A stretch of DNA of 64,000 bases from Klebsiella quasipneumoniae subsp. quasipneumoniae (GTDB taxonomy: Bacteria > Pseudomonadota > Gammaproteobacteria > Enterobacterales > Enterobacteriaceae), in the NCBI RefSeq assembly GCF_020525925.1, contig NZ_CP084876.1, forward strand, positions 124,001 through 188,000, written 5' to 3'. The translations under genes and the position numbers were made by a program. Below are positions 38,594-47,980 of this stretch, in pieces (within the stretch, counting starts at the first letter, position 1; each line of letters begins with the position of its first letter). Under the pieces are notes generated by a model. That model made no database searches, was not told the DNA's origin, and saw only the letters and a program-made list of their open reading frames with translations.

Positions 38594-40245
38594 GGTATCA
38601 TCCAGGTTAAAACGTAGGCCTGCAGCGTAGTGATCAGACCCACCATGCAGGTGAAGATCAGGCTGTGTTTGACGGTAAAGCGGAACAGATCCGACTCTTT
38701 ACCCACCAGGCCTACCGCGGCGCAGGCGATGGCGATCGACTGCGGGGAAATCATCTTGCCGGTGACGCCGCCGGTGGTATTGGCCGCGACCAGCAGGATA
38801 TCGGAGACGCCAATCTGCTGCGCCGCCGTTGCCTGCAACGCGGCGAACAGGGCGTTAGACGAGGTGTCCGAACCGGTCAGGAATACCCCCAGCCAGCCCA
38901 GGAACGGCGAGAAGAAGGTAAACGCGTGGCCGGTATGGGCCAGCGCCAGGGCCAGGGTCGACGACAGCCCGGAGTAGTTGGAGATAAAGGCGAACGCCAG
39001 CACCATGCCGATAGAGTAGATCGGCAGCGCCAGGTCCTTCAGCGTTCCGGCGAAGGTGGTCAGCGCGTCTTTCGGCTTCATGCGCAGCCAGACGATGGAC
39101 AGCAGGGCGGCGAACAGAATGGCGGTGCCGGTTGCCGACAGCCAGTCAAACTTATAGATGGCGGCGTAAGGCGTCGCGGCGCTGACCACCGGCGGCATGC
39201 GTGCGACCATTTTATCGAGGAACGGCACCGAAATATTGATGACGAAGTCATACATCGCGCCGCCCGGTGCGAACAGCGCTTTGAACGGCGGCACGCTCCA
39301 CAGGGTCACGGTGGCGGTCAGGAACAGGAACGGCGACCAGGCGCGGATCACTTGTCCCGCGGTGTAGCGCGTGCGGGCCAGCGTCATATCCACCTGCGAG
39401 GCGCCGATATCGCCAAAGCGGAAGATGCGCACCGGCTGCCAGCGTTTGAGGAACAGGGTCAGGCAGACCAGGGAGACCAGCGATGAGATGATGTCCGGCA
39501 GCTCCGGGCCAAGGAAGTTAGAGCTGAGGTACTGGGCGATAGCGAACGAGCCGCCTGCGACCATCACCGCCGGCCAGGTCTCTTTGATGCCCCGCCAGCC
39601 GTCCATAATCGCCATGATCCAGAACAGCACGATAATGGTCAGGAACGGCAGCTGGCGACCCACCATCTGGCCGATGGCGAAGCTGTCGATACCGGTCACC
39701 TGACCGGCTACCAGGATCGGGATGCCCATCGCGCCGAAGGCCACCGGCGCGGTGTTGACGATCAGGCACAGGCCTGCGGCATACAGCGGGTTAAACCCGA
39801 GGCCGACCAGCAGCGCCGCGGTAATCGCCACCGGCGCGCCAAATCCCGCCGCCCCTTCGAGAAAGGCGCCGAACGAGAAGCCGACGATCAGCATCTGCAG
39901 GCGCTGGTCAGGCGTAATCGACAGGATCGACGAGCGGATAATGTCGAACTGTCCGGTCTTCACCGAGATTTTATAGACGAAGACTGCGGCAATAATAATC
40001 CAGGCGATGGGCCACAGTCCGTAGAAGAAGCCATACACCACCGAGGCCAGGGCGCGGTCCACCGGCATTTTATAGAACAGCAATGCGACGGCCAGGGCGA
40101 TCGCAACGGTCCAGGTAGCGGCGAGATAGCCTTTCAGTTTGAGCTTTATCAGCGCAAAAAAGAAAAACAGAATCGGTAGCGATGCGATAAGACTGGATAA
40201 CCAGATATTACCGGCGGGATCGTAGTTTTGTTGCCAGAGATTCAT
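38590..40245 (-). CDS. lldP: L-lactate permease
   Basis: A 551-residue inner-membrane proton symporter of the LctP family for L-lactate, also used for D-lactate and glycolate. About 12-14 hydrophobic segments are visible, with conserved [22 protein letters not shown] (two parts, about 110-131), the [10 protein letters not shown] loop (about 445) and [17 protein letters not shown] (about 485-501). It is the first gene of lldPRD; the leader and promoter region contain two LldR operators. Confidence 0.97.
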   Translation of the reverse strand: MNLWQQNYDPAGNIWLSSLIASLPILFFFFALIKLKLKGYLAATWTVAIALAVALLFYKMPVDRALASVVYGFFYGLWPIAWIIIAAVFVYKISVKTGQFDIIRSSILSITPDQRLQMLIVGFSFGAFLEGAAGFGAPVAITAALLVGLGFNPLYAAGLCLIVNTAPVAFGAMGIPILVAGQVTGIDSFAIGQMVGRQLPFLTIIVLFWIMAIMDGWRGIKETWPAVMVAGGSFAIAQYLSSNFLGPELPDIISSLVSLVCLTLFLKRWQPVRIFRFGDIGASQVDMTLARTRYTAGQVIRAWSPFLFLTATVTLWSVPPFKALFAPGGAMYDFVINISVPFLDKMVARMPPVVSAATPYAAIYKFDWLSATGTAILFAALLSIVWLRMKPKDALTTFAGTLKDLALPIYSIGMVLAFAFISNYSGLSSTLALALAHTGHAFTFFSPFLGWLGVFLTGSDTSSNALFAALQATAAQQIGVSDILLVAANTTGGVTGKMISPQSIAIACAAVGLVGKESDLFRFTVKHSLIFTCMVGLITTLQAYVLTWMIP

Positions 40246-40315
40246 GCAGGGTCTCCATCGGGCCGCCAGGACGGGTGGGCTGAGTCTGCGCTCTTTGCCG
40301 ACCCGTCGTAGGTAA

Positions 40316-40332
40316 AATTGGCCCGGCCAATT
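40316..40332. promoter_or_regulatory. LldR operator, promoter-proximal
   Basis: AATTGGCCCGGCCAATT is a 17-bp palindrome centred at 40324, about 80 bases upstream of the lldP start. It has the TGG(N5)CCA core expected of the FadR-like GntR protein LldR, and corresponds to operator O2 in the E. coli lldP control region. Confidence 0.8.
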
Positions 40333-40441
40333 AGGGATAGCAGGGTTGATGACAACGAATGGTTAACCAGATGTTGCTCTTAGGCAACGGGTTTGTGATG
40401 TATTTTGATGGATTTGTGAACTGCCGGGGGTAGATAAAATT

Positions 40442-40456
40442 ATTGGTTGGACCAAT
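40442..40456. promoter_or_regulatory. LldR operator, upstream
   Basis: ATTGGTTGGACCAAT, centred at 40449, is a second palindrome of the same type. The centre-to-centre distance to the first operator is 125 bp, close to the operator spacing reported for E. coli (O1/O2), where DNA looping is thought to repress the promoter between them. Confidence 0.8.
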
Positions 40457-40499
40457 CGGCCGGGCAGGGAACGAAAAGGGGGGGGGAAGGACAGAATAA

Positions 40500-40525
40500 C
40501 CCTCTCCGAACGGAGAGGGCTGGGG
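40500..40525. repeat. CCCTCTCC-type palindromic repeat, copy 2 (after yibL)
   Basis: CCCTCTCC (40500-40507) and GGAGAGGG (40512-40519) pair perfectly around a GAAC loop, followed by CTGGGG. The hairpin begins just after the yibL stop (minus strand) and could act as its weak terminator, with TTATTCT following. Confidence 0.75.
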
Positions 40526-40526
40526 A

Positions 40527-40889
40527 TCAGAATTCGCTGCGGGCGAAACCGGTCATCTCTTTCAGGCCCATTTCCCGGCCCAGGGCGGTCATCGGATGGA
40601 CGACCACCAGGCCGCGGACGCTTTTCTTCAGCTTACCCATATCGGCCTGCTCTTTTTTGGTAATCGCGCGGCGGAACGGCAGGCTCATCAGCTTCTGCGC
40701 CTCTTTGCTCAGCTTCTGGCTCTGGACGGAACGCAGACGTTCAATCTCCGTTTCCAGAGTGGCTTTTTCTTTCTCCAGCTCCGCGTATTTATCGGCAGCT
40801 TCCACCAGCGACAGCTCGGCCTGCTGGTGGCGGATGGCGTCGAGACGATCGCTCAGACGTTTGATTTCATTCTTTTCGACTTCTTTCAT
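40527..40889 (-). CDS. yibL: YibL family ribosome-associated protein
   Basis: A 120-residue, strongly charged helical protein. An N-terminal coiled coil (about 1-65: [17 protein letters not shown], then Glu/Lys-rich heptads) is followed by a basic tail with [17 protein letters not shown] and [12 protein letters not shown]. coli YibL has been reported to co-purify with ribosomes; the function is unknown. It stands alone between the lld and mtl operons. Confidence 0.88.
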   Translation of the reverse strand: MKEVEKNEIKRLSDRLDAIRHQQAELSLVEAADKYAELEKEKATLETEIERLRSVQSQKLSKEAQKLMSLPFRRAITKKEQADMGKLKKSVRGLVVVHPMTALGREMGLKEMTGFARSEF

Positions 40890-41161
40890 GGTGATTTGAT
40901 CTGTTAATAAAGGGGCTTCATTCGCCTATAGTATGTGCCGTGACCGCTATTGTTGATAGCTATTTATCAAAAATTCGCCGTTTATCGCCGTCAGAATACA
41001 ATACCTTAATCTGCTAATAATTTGAATTTTATAATTATTCCTTCCGATACCCGCGCTAATTTCATTTCTGTGAAGCCTGTCGGCAGATAAGCACGTTTTC
41101 CTTAACCCACGCCGGTGAATTGGCTAATGCTTAATCAGATTATTCCCAAAAGGAGGACGTG

Positions 41162-41386
41162 ATGGCAAAGATCGGCGACGGCGTACCACGTTTAATCGAC
41201 AAAGCGGTTGATTTTATGGCTTCCAGTCAGGCGTTTATGGAGTATTTGAAAAAGTCTCCGCGGCTGCAGCATGTACCGCGAGATATCCCTCAGGATAAGG
41301 AAGCGTTGTTTCTGCAGCGTCTGGAATATTATCGTCAGCTTTACCGGCCGACCTGCGACCAGACGGCGCCGGAATCAGAGCGTTGA
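41162..41386 (+). CDS. yibT: YibT family protein
   Basis: A 74-residue protein of unknown function. The sequence [24 protein letters not shown] (about 7-30) and [13 protein letters not shown] near the C-terminus match the small enterobacterial YibT family. The ATG at 41162 is favoured over the overlapping GTG at 41159 because AGGAGG at 41151-41156 is then five bases away. The 3' end overlaps the end of mtlR on the opposite strand by 12 bases. A 270-base AT-rich region upstream should hold its promoter. Confidence 0.8.
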   Translation: MAKIGDGVPRLIDKAVDFMASSQAFMEYLKKSPRLQHVPRDIPQDKEALFLQRLEYYRQLYRPTCDQTAPESER

Positions 41387-41974
41387 TTTCTGGAAGGCTT
41401 TTTTTAAGCTGATTCGTGAAATCAGCTCAGTCAGGGACAACACCATCGTTGAACGCACCATCTGCTGGTAACGCAGTTTCTGCATTGCCAGCAGTTCGGC
41501 GTCGCTGTCATCAAACTGCGGCGTTGGCGGCAGGGCGGCGACGCAGTGCAGTTCGCCGAACGGACCGATAATTTCGTCGTCGGTAAAGCTGTACTCATTG
41601 CCGTCGTGATTAAGCTCTTCGCGCAGGGCCATCAGCAGCTCGGCGTCTTCATATTCGGCACGGCTTATCACCCCAAGGCCATAAATCAGCTTCAGGCGTA
41701 CTGAGAGATCGCCGAGCGGCCCGCTGCCCTCCAGCAAGGGCTCGACGGCGTATTTCACCGCGTAGTCGTCTTTACGGAACACCTGAAGCACCAGAATATT
41801 GACCGCTTCCGTTAACAGCTCGACGGTGGCGATCAGGAAGCTTCGTACGGTTTTGCCAGCATTCAGACGCTCAAGCACACGGTTTTCAAATGCTTGTGTT
41901 TCTTCCATCATTGCCTGCATATCTGACAGGAGTCGTAATGGGCGCGACGTCGGCCGCGCCAGGTTGTGCATCAT
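41375..41974 (-). CDS. mtlR: mannitol operon repressor MtlR
   Basis: A 199-residue member of the MtlR family, which lowers mtl expression in E. coli although the protein has no recognisable DNA-binding domain. The highly conserved block [20 protein letters not shown] (about 25-44) and LYGLG-like stretch [12 protein letters not shown] are present, as is the ending [16 protein letters not shown]. The N-terminal 20 residues differ from E. coli. The ATG overlaps the mtlD stop (ATGATG), giving the order mtlA-mtlD-mtlR. Confidence 0.95.
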   Translation of the reverse strand: MMHNLARPTSRPLRLLSDMQAMMEETQAFENRVLERLNAGKTVRSFLIATVELLTEAVNILVLQVFRKDDYAVKYAVEPLLEGSGPLGDLSVRLKLIYGLGVISRAEYEDAELLMALREELNHDGNEYSFTDDEIIGPFGELHCVAALPPTPQFDDSDAELLAMQKLRYQQMVRSTMVLSLTELISRISLKKAFQKSTL

Positions 41975-43119
41975 TTTACCGCGTTGTAGTCGTTAACGGC
42001 TTCCGCGACGACATCGCTTGCCGCGTCAAGGCCGGAAATCTGCGCCAGCGCGGCCTGAGGCCCTTTGTCGGCGATCAGTGTCGCCAGCTCCTGCGCCTGC
42101 GGATCGTCTTCGCTACGGAAATGCATCGCCGCCGCAATCCCTTTCACCAGATTGCGGTGCGGCAGGCCGTATTCCAGCGTACCCAGCAGCGGCTTAATTA
42201 AACGGTCGCCGGCGCTCAGTTTGCGCAGCGGCTGACGGCCTACGCGCTCGACATCGTCTTTCAGGTACGGGTTCTCGAAACGGCCAAGAATTTTCTGGAT
42301 ATAAGCCGCGTGCTTCTGCGGGTCAAAGGCGTAGCGTTTGATCAGCACCGCGCCGCTCTCCTCCATCGCGCCCTGCACGACGGCCCGAATTTTCTCGTCG
42401 AGGATCGCGTCGCGAATCGTCTGGTGGCCCGCCAGTTTTCCGAGGTAGGCGGTTATAGCATGCCCGGTGTTCAAGGTGAAGAGCTTGCGTTCGACAAATG
42501 CCATCAGGTTATCAGTTAATTCCATTCCCGGGATGGTCGGCAGTTCGCCCTTGAACTGGGTTTTATCGACGATCCATTCGCTGAAGGTTTCCACGGTGAC
42601 TTCAAGCGGGTCATGGGTAGCGGACGCCGATGGCGGCACAATACGGTCAACGGCGGAGTCGACGAAGCCGATATGGGTTTCCACCCAGGCCTTATCTTCC
42701 TCCGCCAGGGCGTTAAATACGTGGCCTTTTAACTGCGTGGTGCCGCGCACCATGTTTTCGCAGGCGATAATGTTCAGCGGGCGTTCAGTGCCCTGCGCCT
42801 TGCGCTTCGCCAGCCCTTTGGCGATGGCCGGGGCTATGCGCTCAAGAACGACAGGACCGACGGCGGTGGTCACCAGGTCGACGCTGGCGATCAACTCCAC
42901 TACCTCGTCGCCAATGCTGCTGACGGCATTCACGCCGGAGACGGTATCCACCTGCTCATTTTCGCCAACGACGTGAACCTGGTAGCTATGACGGGCATTC
43001 AGGGCATCAAGTACGGTCTGATTGACATCGGCAAACGTCAGGTCGATGCCCGCGTCAGCCAGCAGTTTACCGATAAAGCCACGTCCGATATTACCTGCGC
43101 CAAAATGTAATGCTTTCAT
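41971..43119 (-). CDS. mtlD: mannitol-1-phosphate 5-dehydrogenase
   Basis: A 382-residue polyol dehydrogenase oxidising mannitol-1-phosphate to fructose-6-phosphate with NAD+. The Rossmann motif is [13 protein letters not shown] (about 4-16); the catalytic Lys region [16 protein letters not shown] lies around 205-220. The start MKALHF at 43119 is standard; the frame opens five codons earlier without support. It is separated from mtlA by about 100 bases holding a palindromic repeat. Confidence 0.97.
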   Translation of the reverse strand: MKALHFGAGNIGRGFIGKLLADAGIDLTFADVNQTVLDALNARHSYQVHVVGENEQVDTVSGVNAVSSIGDEVVELIASVDLVTTAVGPVVLERIAPAIAKGLAKRKAQGTERPLNIIACENMVRGTTQLKGHVFNALAEEDKAWVETHIGFVDSAVDRIVPPSASATHDPLEVTVETFSEWIVDKTQFKGELPTIPGMELTDNLMAFVERKLFTLNTGHAITAYLGKLAGHQTIRDAILDEKIRAVVQGAMEESGAVLIKRYAFDPQKHAAYIQKILGRFENPYLKDDVERVGRQPLRKLSAGDRLIKPLLGTLEYGLPHRNLVKGIAAAMHFRSEDDPQAQELATLIADKGPQAALAQISGLDAASDVVAEAVNDYNAVK

Positions 43120-43149
43120 AGTATTAACCTTCAATTAATGTTTTTACCT

Positions 43150-43210
43150 GAGAGGGCTGGGGTGAGGCTTTTTCCCTCACCCCAACCCTCTCCCAAAGGA
43201 GAGGGTTGGA
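43150..43210. repeat. CCCTCTCC-type palindromic repeat, copy 3 (mtlA-mtlD intercistronic)
   Basis: A 61-base element with three blocks: GAGAGGGCTGGGGTGAGG (43150-43167), CCCTCACCCCAACCCTCTCC (43174-43193) and GGAGAGGG (43198-43205). The middle block can pair with either neighbour, giving two mutually exclusive hairpins in the mtlA-mtlD transcript. Confidence 0.85.
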
Positions 43211-43219
43211 TAGCGCTGA

Positions 43220-45127
43220 TTATTTATTCAGCAGCGCCAGTACGTCGTCGACGCTGGTGGTGTTCGCCAGGCGCTCAATCACCGTTTCGTCATCCAGCGC
43301 ATTGGTCAGGCTGGTAATCACCTGAATGTGCTCGTTGTTGCGGGCGGCGATGCCGATCACCAGGCGGGCAACATCGTCTTCATCTTCCCCAAAGCGCACT
43401 CCTTCCGGGTACTGGCAGAAGACGACGCCGGTTTTCAGCACGCGGTCTTTCGCTTCGATGGTGCCGTGCGGCACCGCGATGGACTCGCCGAGATAGGTCG
43501 AGGTCAGTTTTTCGCGGTCCAGCATCGCCTGCACATATTCCGGCTCGACGTAGCCGCCTTTCACCAGCTGCTCGCCGGCGAAGCGAATGGCTTCTTCTTT
43601 GGTGGCCGCTTTGCGACCGAGGAAGATGTTATCCGCACCCAGCTTGAACAGGTTTTTGTCCGTATCATCAAAGCTGTCTTTCAGGCTATCGGTGACTTTA
43701 ACTTCGTTGTCGATGTGGCGCTGGGCCGCCACCAGACGCTCGGTCAGGCTGGTGTACAGACCGCTGTCGAGGAAGTTGGTCAGCGAAATATGCTGCGCCT
43801 GCGGTACCTGGCGCATGGCGCGCTCGGTCAGGTCGCGGTGGGTGATCACCAGGTCAACATCCGGCGGCAGGTTATTGATGGCGCTGTTGGTGACCGAGAT
43901 GTTGCTCAGGCCGGCATCCTGCACTTTCTTGCGCAGTACCCCGGCGCCCATGGCGCTGGAGCCCATCCCGGCGTCGCAGGCGACGATGATTTTACGCACA
44001 TGGCTCAGGTCGTTGGTGACATTGCCAGCCGCCAGCGGGTTGGCGCCTTTGGATTCCGCTTTCATGTCATGCATACGACGGGTCGCGGCTTCGATATCGT
44101 CTTCTTCTTTGACTTTGCTGGTCTTGAGCAGAACCGCAGAGACGACGAAGGAGACCGCCATCGCGGCGATAATGGCTGCGATGTTCGCGAAGTAGGCCCC
44201 TTTCGGCGTCATCGCCAGCACCGCCAGGATAGAGCCCGGGGAAGCCGGAGAGACCAGACCGCCGTTGAGGATGGTCAGGGTGAAGACACCGGTCATCCCG
44301 CCGAGGATAACGGCCAGGATCAGACGTGGGTTCATCAGCACGTACGGGAAGTAGATTTCATGGATACCCCCCAGGAAGTGGATGATAGCCGCCCCGCCTG
44401 CAGACTGTTTAGCGCTGCCGCGGCCAAAGAACATGTACGCCAGCAGAACGCCCATCCCCGGACCCGGGTTAGCTTCAATCAGGAAGAAGATGGATTTACC
44501 CAGCTCGTGGGACTGCTGAATACCCAGCGGCGAGAAGATACCGTGGTTGATGGCGTTATTGAGGAACAGGATTTTTGCCGGTTCCACGAAGATAGACGCC
44601 AGCGGCAGCATGTCGTGCGCCACCATGAAGTTAACGCCAGCCGCCAGAATTTTCGACAGAACTTCTACCGCCGGGCCGATGCCGAGGAAGGCGAGAATGG
44701 CGAGGATCATCCCGATGATGCCGGCGGAGAAGTTATTCACCAGCATTTCAAAACCGGATTTGATCTTACCGTCTACCCAGTTATCGAATTTCTTGATGCA
44801 GTAGCCGCCCAGCGGGCCGGCGATCATGGAGCCGAGGAACATCGGCATATCCGCGCCGACGATAACGCCCATGGTGGTGATCGCCCCGACCACGCCGCCA
44901 CGTTCGCCGCCGACTAATTTACCGCCGGTGTAACCGATCAGCAGCGGCAGCAGGTAGGTGATCATCGGACCGACCAGCTTCGCCAGCGTTTCGTTTGGCA
45001 ACCACCCTGTCGGAATGAAAAGCGCGGTGATGATACCCCACGCGATAAACGCGCCGATATTCGGCATCACCATATTGCTGAGAAAACGACCAAAGCTTTG
45101 CACTTTGATCTTGATATCGGATGACAT
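43220..45127 (-). CDS. mtlA: PTS mannitol-specific EIICBA
   Basis: A 635-residue phosphotransferase permease that imports and phosphorylates mannitol. The EIIC membrane domain spans about 1-335 with several hydrophobic segments and the GGIHEIYFPYVLM substrate region. The EIIB domain (about 375-470) has the phospho-cysteine in VACDAGMGSSAMG. The EIIA domain (about 490-635) has the phospho-histidine in SIAVPHGT. Length and domain order match E. coli MtlA (637). It is the first gene of mtlADR, preceded by a CRP-rich control region. Confidence 0.98.
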   Translation of the reverse strand: MSSDIKIKVQSFGRFLSNMVMPNIGAFIAWGIITALFIPTGWLPNETLAKLVGPMITYLLPLLIGYTGGKLVGGERGGVVGAITTMGVIVGADMPMFLGSMIAGPLGGYCIKKFDNWVDGKIKSGFEMLVNNFSAGIIGMILAILAFLGIGPAVEVLSKILAAGVNFMVAHDMLPLASIFVEPAKILFLNNAINHGIFSPLGIQQSHELGKSIFFLIEANPGPGMGVLLAYMFFGRGSAKQSAGGAAIIHFLGGIHEIYFPYVLMNPRLILAVILGGMTGVFTLTILNGGLVSPASPGSILAVLAMTPKGAYFANIAAIIAAMAVSFVVSAVLLKTSKVKEEDDIEAATRRMHDMKAESKGANPLAAGNVTNDLSHVRKIIVACDAGMGSSAMGAGVLRKKVQDAGLSNISVTNSAINNLPPDVDLVITHRDLTERAMRQVPQAQHISLTNFLDSGLYTSLTERLVAAQRHIDNEVKVTDSLKDSFDDTDKNLFKLGADNIFLGRKAATKEEAIRFAGEQLVKGGYVEPEYVQAMLDREKLTSTYLGESIAVPHGTIEAKDRVLKTGVVFCQYPEGVRFGEDEDDVARLVIGIAARNNEHIQVITSLTNALDDETVIERLANTTSVDDVLALLNK

Positions 45128-45272
45128 AAAACACCCCTTCTTCTGTTTTGCGTATCGCGCAGGCTAAAAGCCCGAGGTTTGTTGTTAATGTGGCGGCAGA
45201 GGTAGCCGGGCCCTGATTGATAGTGCGAAATCTGGCACTGAATCGTTTAGCTGTCCAGCCAGCGCCCTTAAG

Positions 45273-45288
45273 TGTGAGTTAGATCACA
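45273..45288. promoter_or_regulatory. CRP site 1 upstream of mtlA
   Basis: TGTGAGTTAGATCACA, a perfect TGTGA-N6-TCACA match, 146 bases upstream of the mtlA start codon. Confidence 0.88.
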
Positions 45289-45316
45289 TGAATATAGGGG
45301 GCGGAGAGGGTTTTGT

Positions 45317-45332
45317 AGTGATTACGATCACA
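45317..45332. promoter_or_regulatory. CRP site 2 upstream of mtlA
   Basis: AGTGATTACGATCACA, one mismatch to TGTGA-N6-TCACA with an inner perfect GTGAT/ATCAC palindrome; 44 bp from site 1, centre to centre. Confidence 0.75.
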
Positions 45333-45389
45333 TAATGGCTGTGTAAAAAAACAACAGACCGCCGTTTTTGCCGCTAATCTGCGTTTTTG

Positions 45390-45405
45390 TGTGATATTTG
45401 TCACA
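45390..45405. promoter_or_regulatory. CRP site 3 in the mtlA-yibI region
   Basis: TGTGATATTTGTCACA, a perfect TGTGA-N6-TCACA match, 73 bp from site 2. Confidence 0.85.
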
Positions 45406-45433
45406 ATTATGTTTCGTGTTTTTGTTGTTTGTT

Positions 45434-45449
45434 TGTGATTTTGATCACA
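45434..45449. promoter_or_regulatory. CRP site 4 in the mtlA-yibI region
   Basis: TGTGATTTTGATCACA, a perfect TGTGA-N6-TCACA match, 44 bp from site 3 and the closest of the four to yibI. Confidence 0.88.
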
Positions 45450-45665
45450 AAGAATTTCATGGTGGATTTTTGCCGCTGTGATCTCGGCCCGGTTTTGCGG
45501 CCAGGGCGAGGCGGCGCTGTAACTAAGCAACCATGTTTGTTAAATAACTTTTTTCCGCCGGATGGCAAAAATGAAAGGGGTGAATTATGCTCAAATCAGC
45601 GGTCCGGATATCAGTGGGCCGTGATTAAAATTTATATAAATTATTAGCGTAAAGCCGAGGGAATT

Positions 45666-46034
45666 ATGTTTCTCAATTTTTTTGCGCTGGGCGTTCTGAT
45701 CTTCGTTTTTCTGGTCATTTTTTATGGAATTATCATTATTCACGATATTCCTTATTTGATTGCCAAAAAACGCAACCACCCCCATTCCGATGCTATTCAT
45801 GTCGCCGGATGGGTCAGTCTTTTTACGCTCCACGTCATCTGGCCGTTTTTATGGATATGGGCCACGCTGTACCGGCCTGAGCGCGGTTGGGGCATGCAGC
45901 ATAAGGCGAATACGGACCCCGACGAACCTGAAAAAGAGACGGATATACAACAGCTTCGCCAACGACTGAGCGACCTTGAACATCAGGTGGCGGCCATCCA
46001 GCGGCCACAGTCCACCGCTGCGGCGGAGAAATAA
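45666..46034 (+). CDS. yibI: DUF3302 inner-membrane protein YibI
   Basis: A 122-residue membrane protein with two hydrophobic segments (about 5-27 and 45-70, including GWVSLFTLHVIWPFLWIWATLY) and a charged, possibly coiled C-terminal tail. DUF3302 proteins accompany HlyD-like adaptors such as YibH and YiaV; no function has been shown. Four bases separate it from yibH, so the two form an operon. GAGG precedes the ATG. Confidence 0.92.
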   Translation: MFLNFFALGVLIFVFLVIFYGIIIIHDIPYLIAKKRNHPHSDAIHVAGWVSLFTLHVIWPFLWIWATLYRPERGWGMQHKANTDPDEPEKETDIQQLRQRLSDLEHQVAAIQRPQSTAAAEK

Positions 46035-46037
46035 ACT

Positions 46038-47174
46038 ATGGATCTGTTGATCATTTTGACCTACGTGGCCATCGCCTGGTCGATATTTAAAATCTTCAAA
46101 ATACCGGTTAATAAATGGACGGTTCCCACCGCGGCGCTGGGAGGCGTATTTATTGTTAGCGCGCTTATTTTATTAATGAACTATAACCACCCTTACACCT
46201 TTCTGGCGCAAAAGGCGGTAATATCTATTCCTATTACGCCGCAGGTGACCGGGGTCGTCAGCAGCGTCACAGACAAAGCGAATCAGCGCGTCGAAAAGGG
46301 CGAGGTGTTATTTACCATTGACCCGGCGCGCTACCAGGCGCGGGTCGATCGCCTGCAGGCCGACCTGGTGACAGCGCTGCACAGTATTAACACCCTCAAG
46401 GCGCAGCTCTCTGAAGCCCAGGCCAACACCACCCGCGTGTCGGCGGAACGCGATCGCTTATACAAGGACTATCAGCGCTACCTGAAAGGGAGCCAGGCGC
46501 GGGTGAATCCGTTCTCGGAAAGCGACATCGATAACGCCAGGCAGAATTATCTGGCCCAGGACGCGCTGGTCAAGGCGTCGGTGGCGGAGCAGGCGCAGAT
46601 CCAGAGCCAGCTGGATAGCATGATCAACGGCGAACAGTCGCAAGTGGCCAGCCTGCGCGCCCAGCTGGCGGAGGCGAAATATAATCTCGATCAGACCACC
46701 GTGCGGGCGCCCAGCGATGGGTATATCACTCAGGTGTTGATCCGTCCGGGGACCTACGCCGCCTCGCTGCCGCTGCGGCCGGTGATGGTGTTTATCCCCG
46801 AGCAAAAACGGCTGATCGTCGCCCAGTTCAGGCAAAATTCGCTGTTAAGGCTGGAGAAAGGCGACGACGCGGAAGCGGTGTTTAATGCCCTGCCCGGACA
46901 GGTGTTCCACGGTAAACTGGTGAGCATTTTACCGGTGGTGCCCGGGGGGACCTATCAGGCGCAGGGGGCGTTGCAGTCGCTGACCGTGACGCCGGGCAGC
47001 GATGGCGTGCTGGCGACCATCGAGCTCGATCCGAATGCCGAAATTGATGCGCTACCCGATGGCATCTACGCTCAGGTGGTGGTCTACTCCGACCATTTCG
47101 CCCACGTTTCGGTGATGCGTAAAGTGCTGCTGCGCATGACCAGCTGGATGCACTACCTCTATCTCGATCATTAA
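46038..47174 (+). CDS. yibH: HlyD family secretion protein YibH
   Basis: A 378-residue membrane-fusion protein. One or two N-terminal transmembrane segments (about 3-20 and 33-52) anchor it in the inner membrane. The lipoyl halves ([19 protein letters not shown] near 68-86 and [16 protein letters not shown] near 220-235) flank a coiled-coil hairpin (about 105-210), with a beta-barrel behind. It is of the AaeA/EmrA type, and with DUF3302 YibI probably forms a small export module; the substrate is unknown. Confidence 0.92.
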   Translation: MDLLIILTYVAIAWSIFKIFKIPVNKWTVPTAALGGVFIVSALILLMNYNHPYTFLAQKAVISIPITPQVTGVVSSVTDKANQRVEKGEVLFTIDPARYQARVDRLQADLVTALHSINTLKAQLSEAQANTTRVSAERDRLYKDYQRYLKGSQARVNPFSESDIDNARQNYLAQDALVKASVAEQAQIQSQLDSMINGEQSQVASLRAQLAEAKYNLDQTTVRAPSDGYITQVLIRPGTYAASLPLRPVMVFIPEQKRLIVAQFRQNSLLRLEKGDDAEAVFNALPGQVFHGKLVSILPVVPGGTYQAQGALQSLTVTPGSDGVLATIELDPNAEIDALPDGIYAQVVVYSDHFAHVSVMRKVLLRMTSWMHYLYLDH

Positions 47175-47266
47175 TGCGATCGGCGGCAGGTTGAGCGGGA
47201 GGCTCACCTGCCTTTTACCTCGCCCTGAGCCATACTCATATCTTTGTTGGCGATAAGGAGCAGGCT

Positions 47267-47875
47267 ATGAAACTGATCGGCAGCTACACCAGTCCCTTTG
47301 TGCGCAAAATATCGGTGATCCTGCTGGAAAAGCGCATCCCTTTTGAGTTTGTCAACGAATCCCCCTACAGCGAAAGCAACGGCGTGGCGCGCTATAACCC
47401 GCTCGGCAAAGTGCCGGCGCTGGTGACGGATGACGGCGAATGCTGGTTTGACTCCCCGGTTATCGCCCAGTATCTCGAGCTGCTGGGCGTGGCGCCGCCG
47501 ATGATCCCCGCCGATCCCAGAGCCGCTCTCAGGATGCGCCAGCTAGAGGCGCTGGCGGATGGGGTGATGGAGGCCGCCCAGGCGCTGGTGCGCGAAAAGG
47601 CTCGCCCCGCGGCCCAACAGTCAGAGCAAGAGCTGCTCCGCCAGCGGGAGAAAGTGGCGCGCGGCCTCGACAGGCTGGAAGCCTGCGCGGCGGACGGGAC
47701 GCTGCGCGGCGACGAGGTCAATCTGGCGACCATCGCCACGGCCTGCGCCATCGCCTACCTGAACTTTCGCCGGGTGGCGCCGGGCTGGTGCGCCACCCGG
47801 CCGCAGCTGGTGAAGCTGGTGGATGCGCTGTTCCAGCGCGCCAGCTTTGCGCGCACCGAACCGCCGCGGACTTGA
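47267..47875 (+). CDS. yibF: glutathione S-transferase family protein YibF
   Basis: A 202-residue GST-like protein. The N-terminal thioredoxin-fold domain (about 1-80) starts [22 protein letters not shown], with the Ser of TSPF in the catalytic position, and [22 protein letters not shown] contributes the glutathione site. The C-terminal helical domain follows. The E. coli homologue has little known activity. AGGAG lies ahead of the start. Confidence 0.93.
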   Translation: MKLIGSYTSPFVRKISVILLEKRIPFEFVNESPYSESNGVARYNPLGKVPALVTDDGECWFDSPVIAQYLELLGVAPPMIPADPRAALRMRQLEALADGVMEAAQALVREKARPAAQQSEQELLRQREKVARGLDRLEACAADGTLRGDEVNLATIATACAIAYLNFRRVAPGWCATRPQLVKLVDALFQRASFARTEPPRT

Positions 47876-47932
47876 CCCAGACAGGTAACAGTTTGCGCAA
47901 GGAGGCGTTACAATCGCCGCTGATTGTTGACT

Positions 47933-47954
47933 CCCTCTCCCGTCGGGAGGGGGG
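47933..47954. repeat. degenerate CCCTCTCC-type palindrome (yibF-selA)
   Basis: CCCTCTCCC-GTC-GGGAGGGGGG resembles the repeats at 36578, 40500 and 43150 in composition and dyad symmetry, but it is shorter and imperfect. It ends 26 bases before the selA ATG. Confidence 0.45.
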
Positions 47955-47980
47955 AAAATAACTTACCGCCAGGCCCATTG

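Larger units (their letters stand above)
45128..45665. promoter_or_regulatory. mtlA-yibI divergent control region
   Basis: This 538-base stretch between divergent mtlA and yibI holds no recognised gene. It contains four good CRP sites (45273-45449). The site nearest mtlA would place a class II start point near 45239 on the minus strand, leaving a leader of about 110 bases before mtlA. Toward yibI the sequence is AT-rich and includes two tiny overlapping frames (45562-45624 and 45587-45628), listed as a finding. Confidence 0.7.

Noticed and set aside
43328..44917. 529-codon open frame on the plus strand opposite mtlA
   Set aside because: It is an antisense shadow of the high-GC mtlA gene: composition rich in His, Arg and Asp, no family resemblance and no ribosome-binding site.
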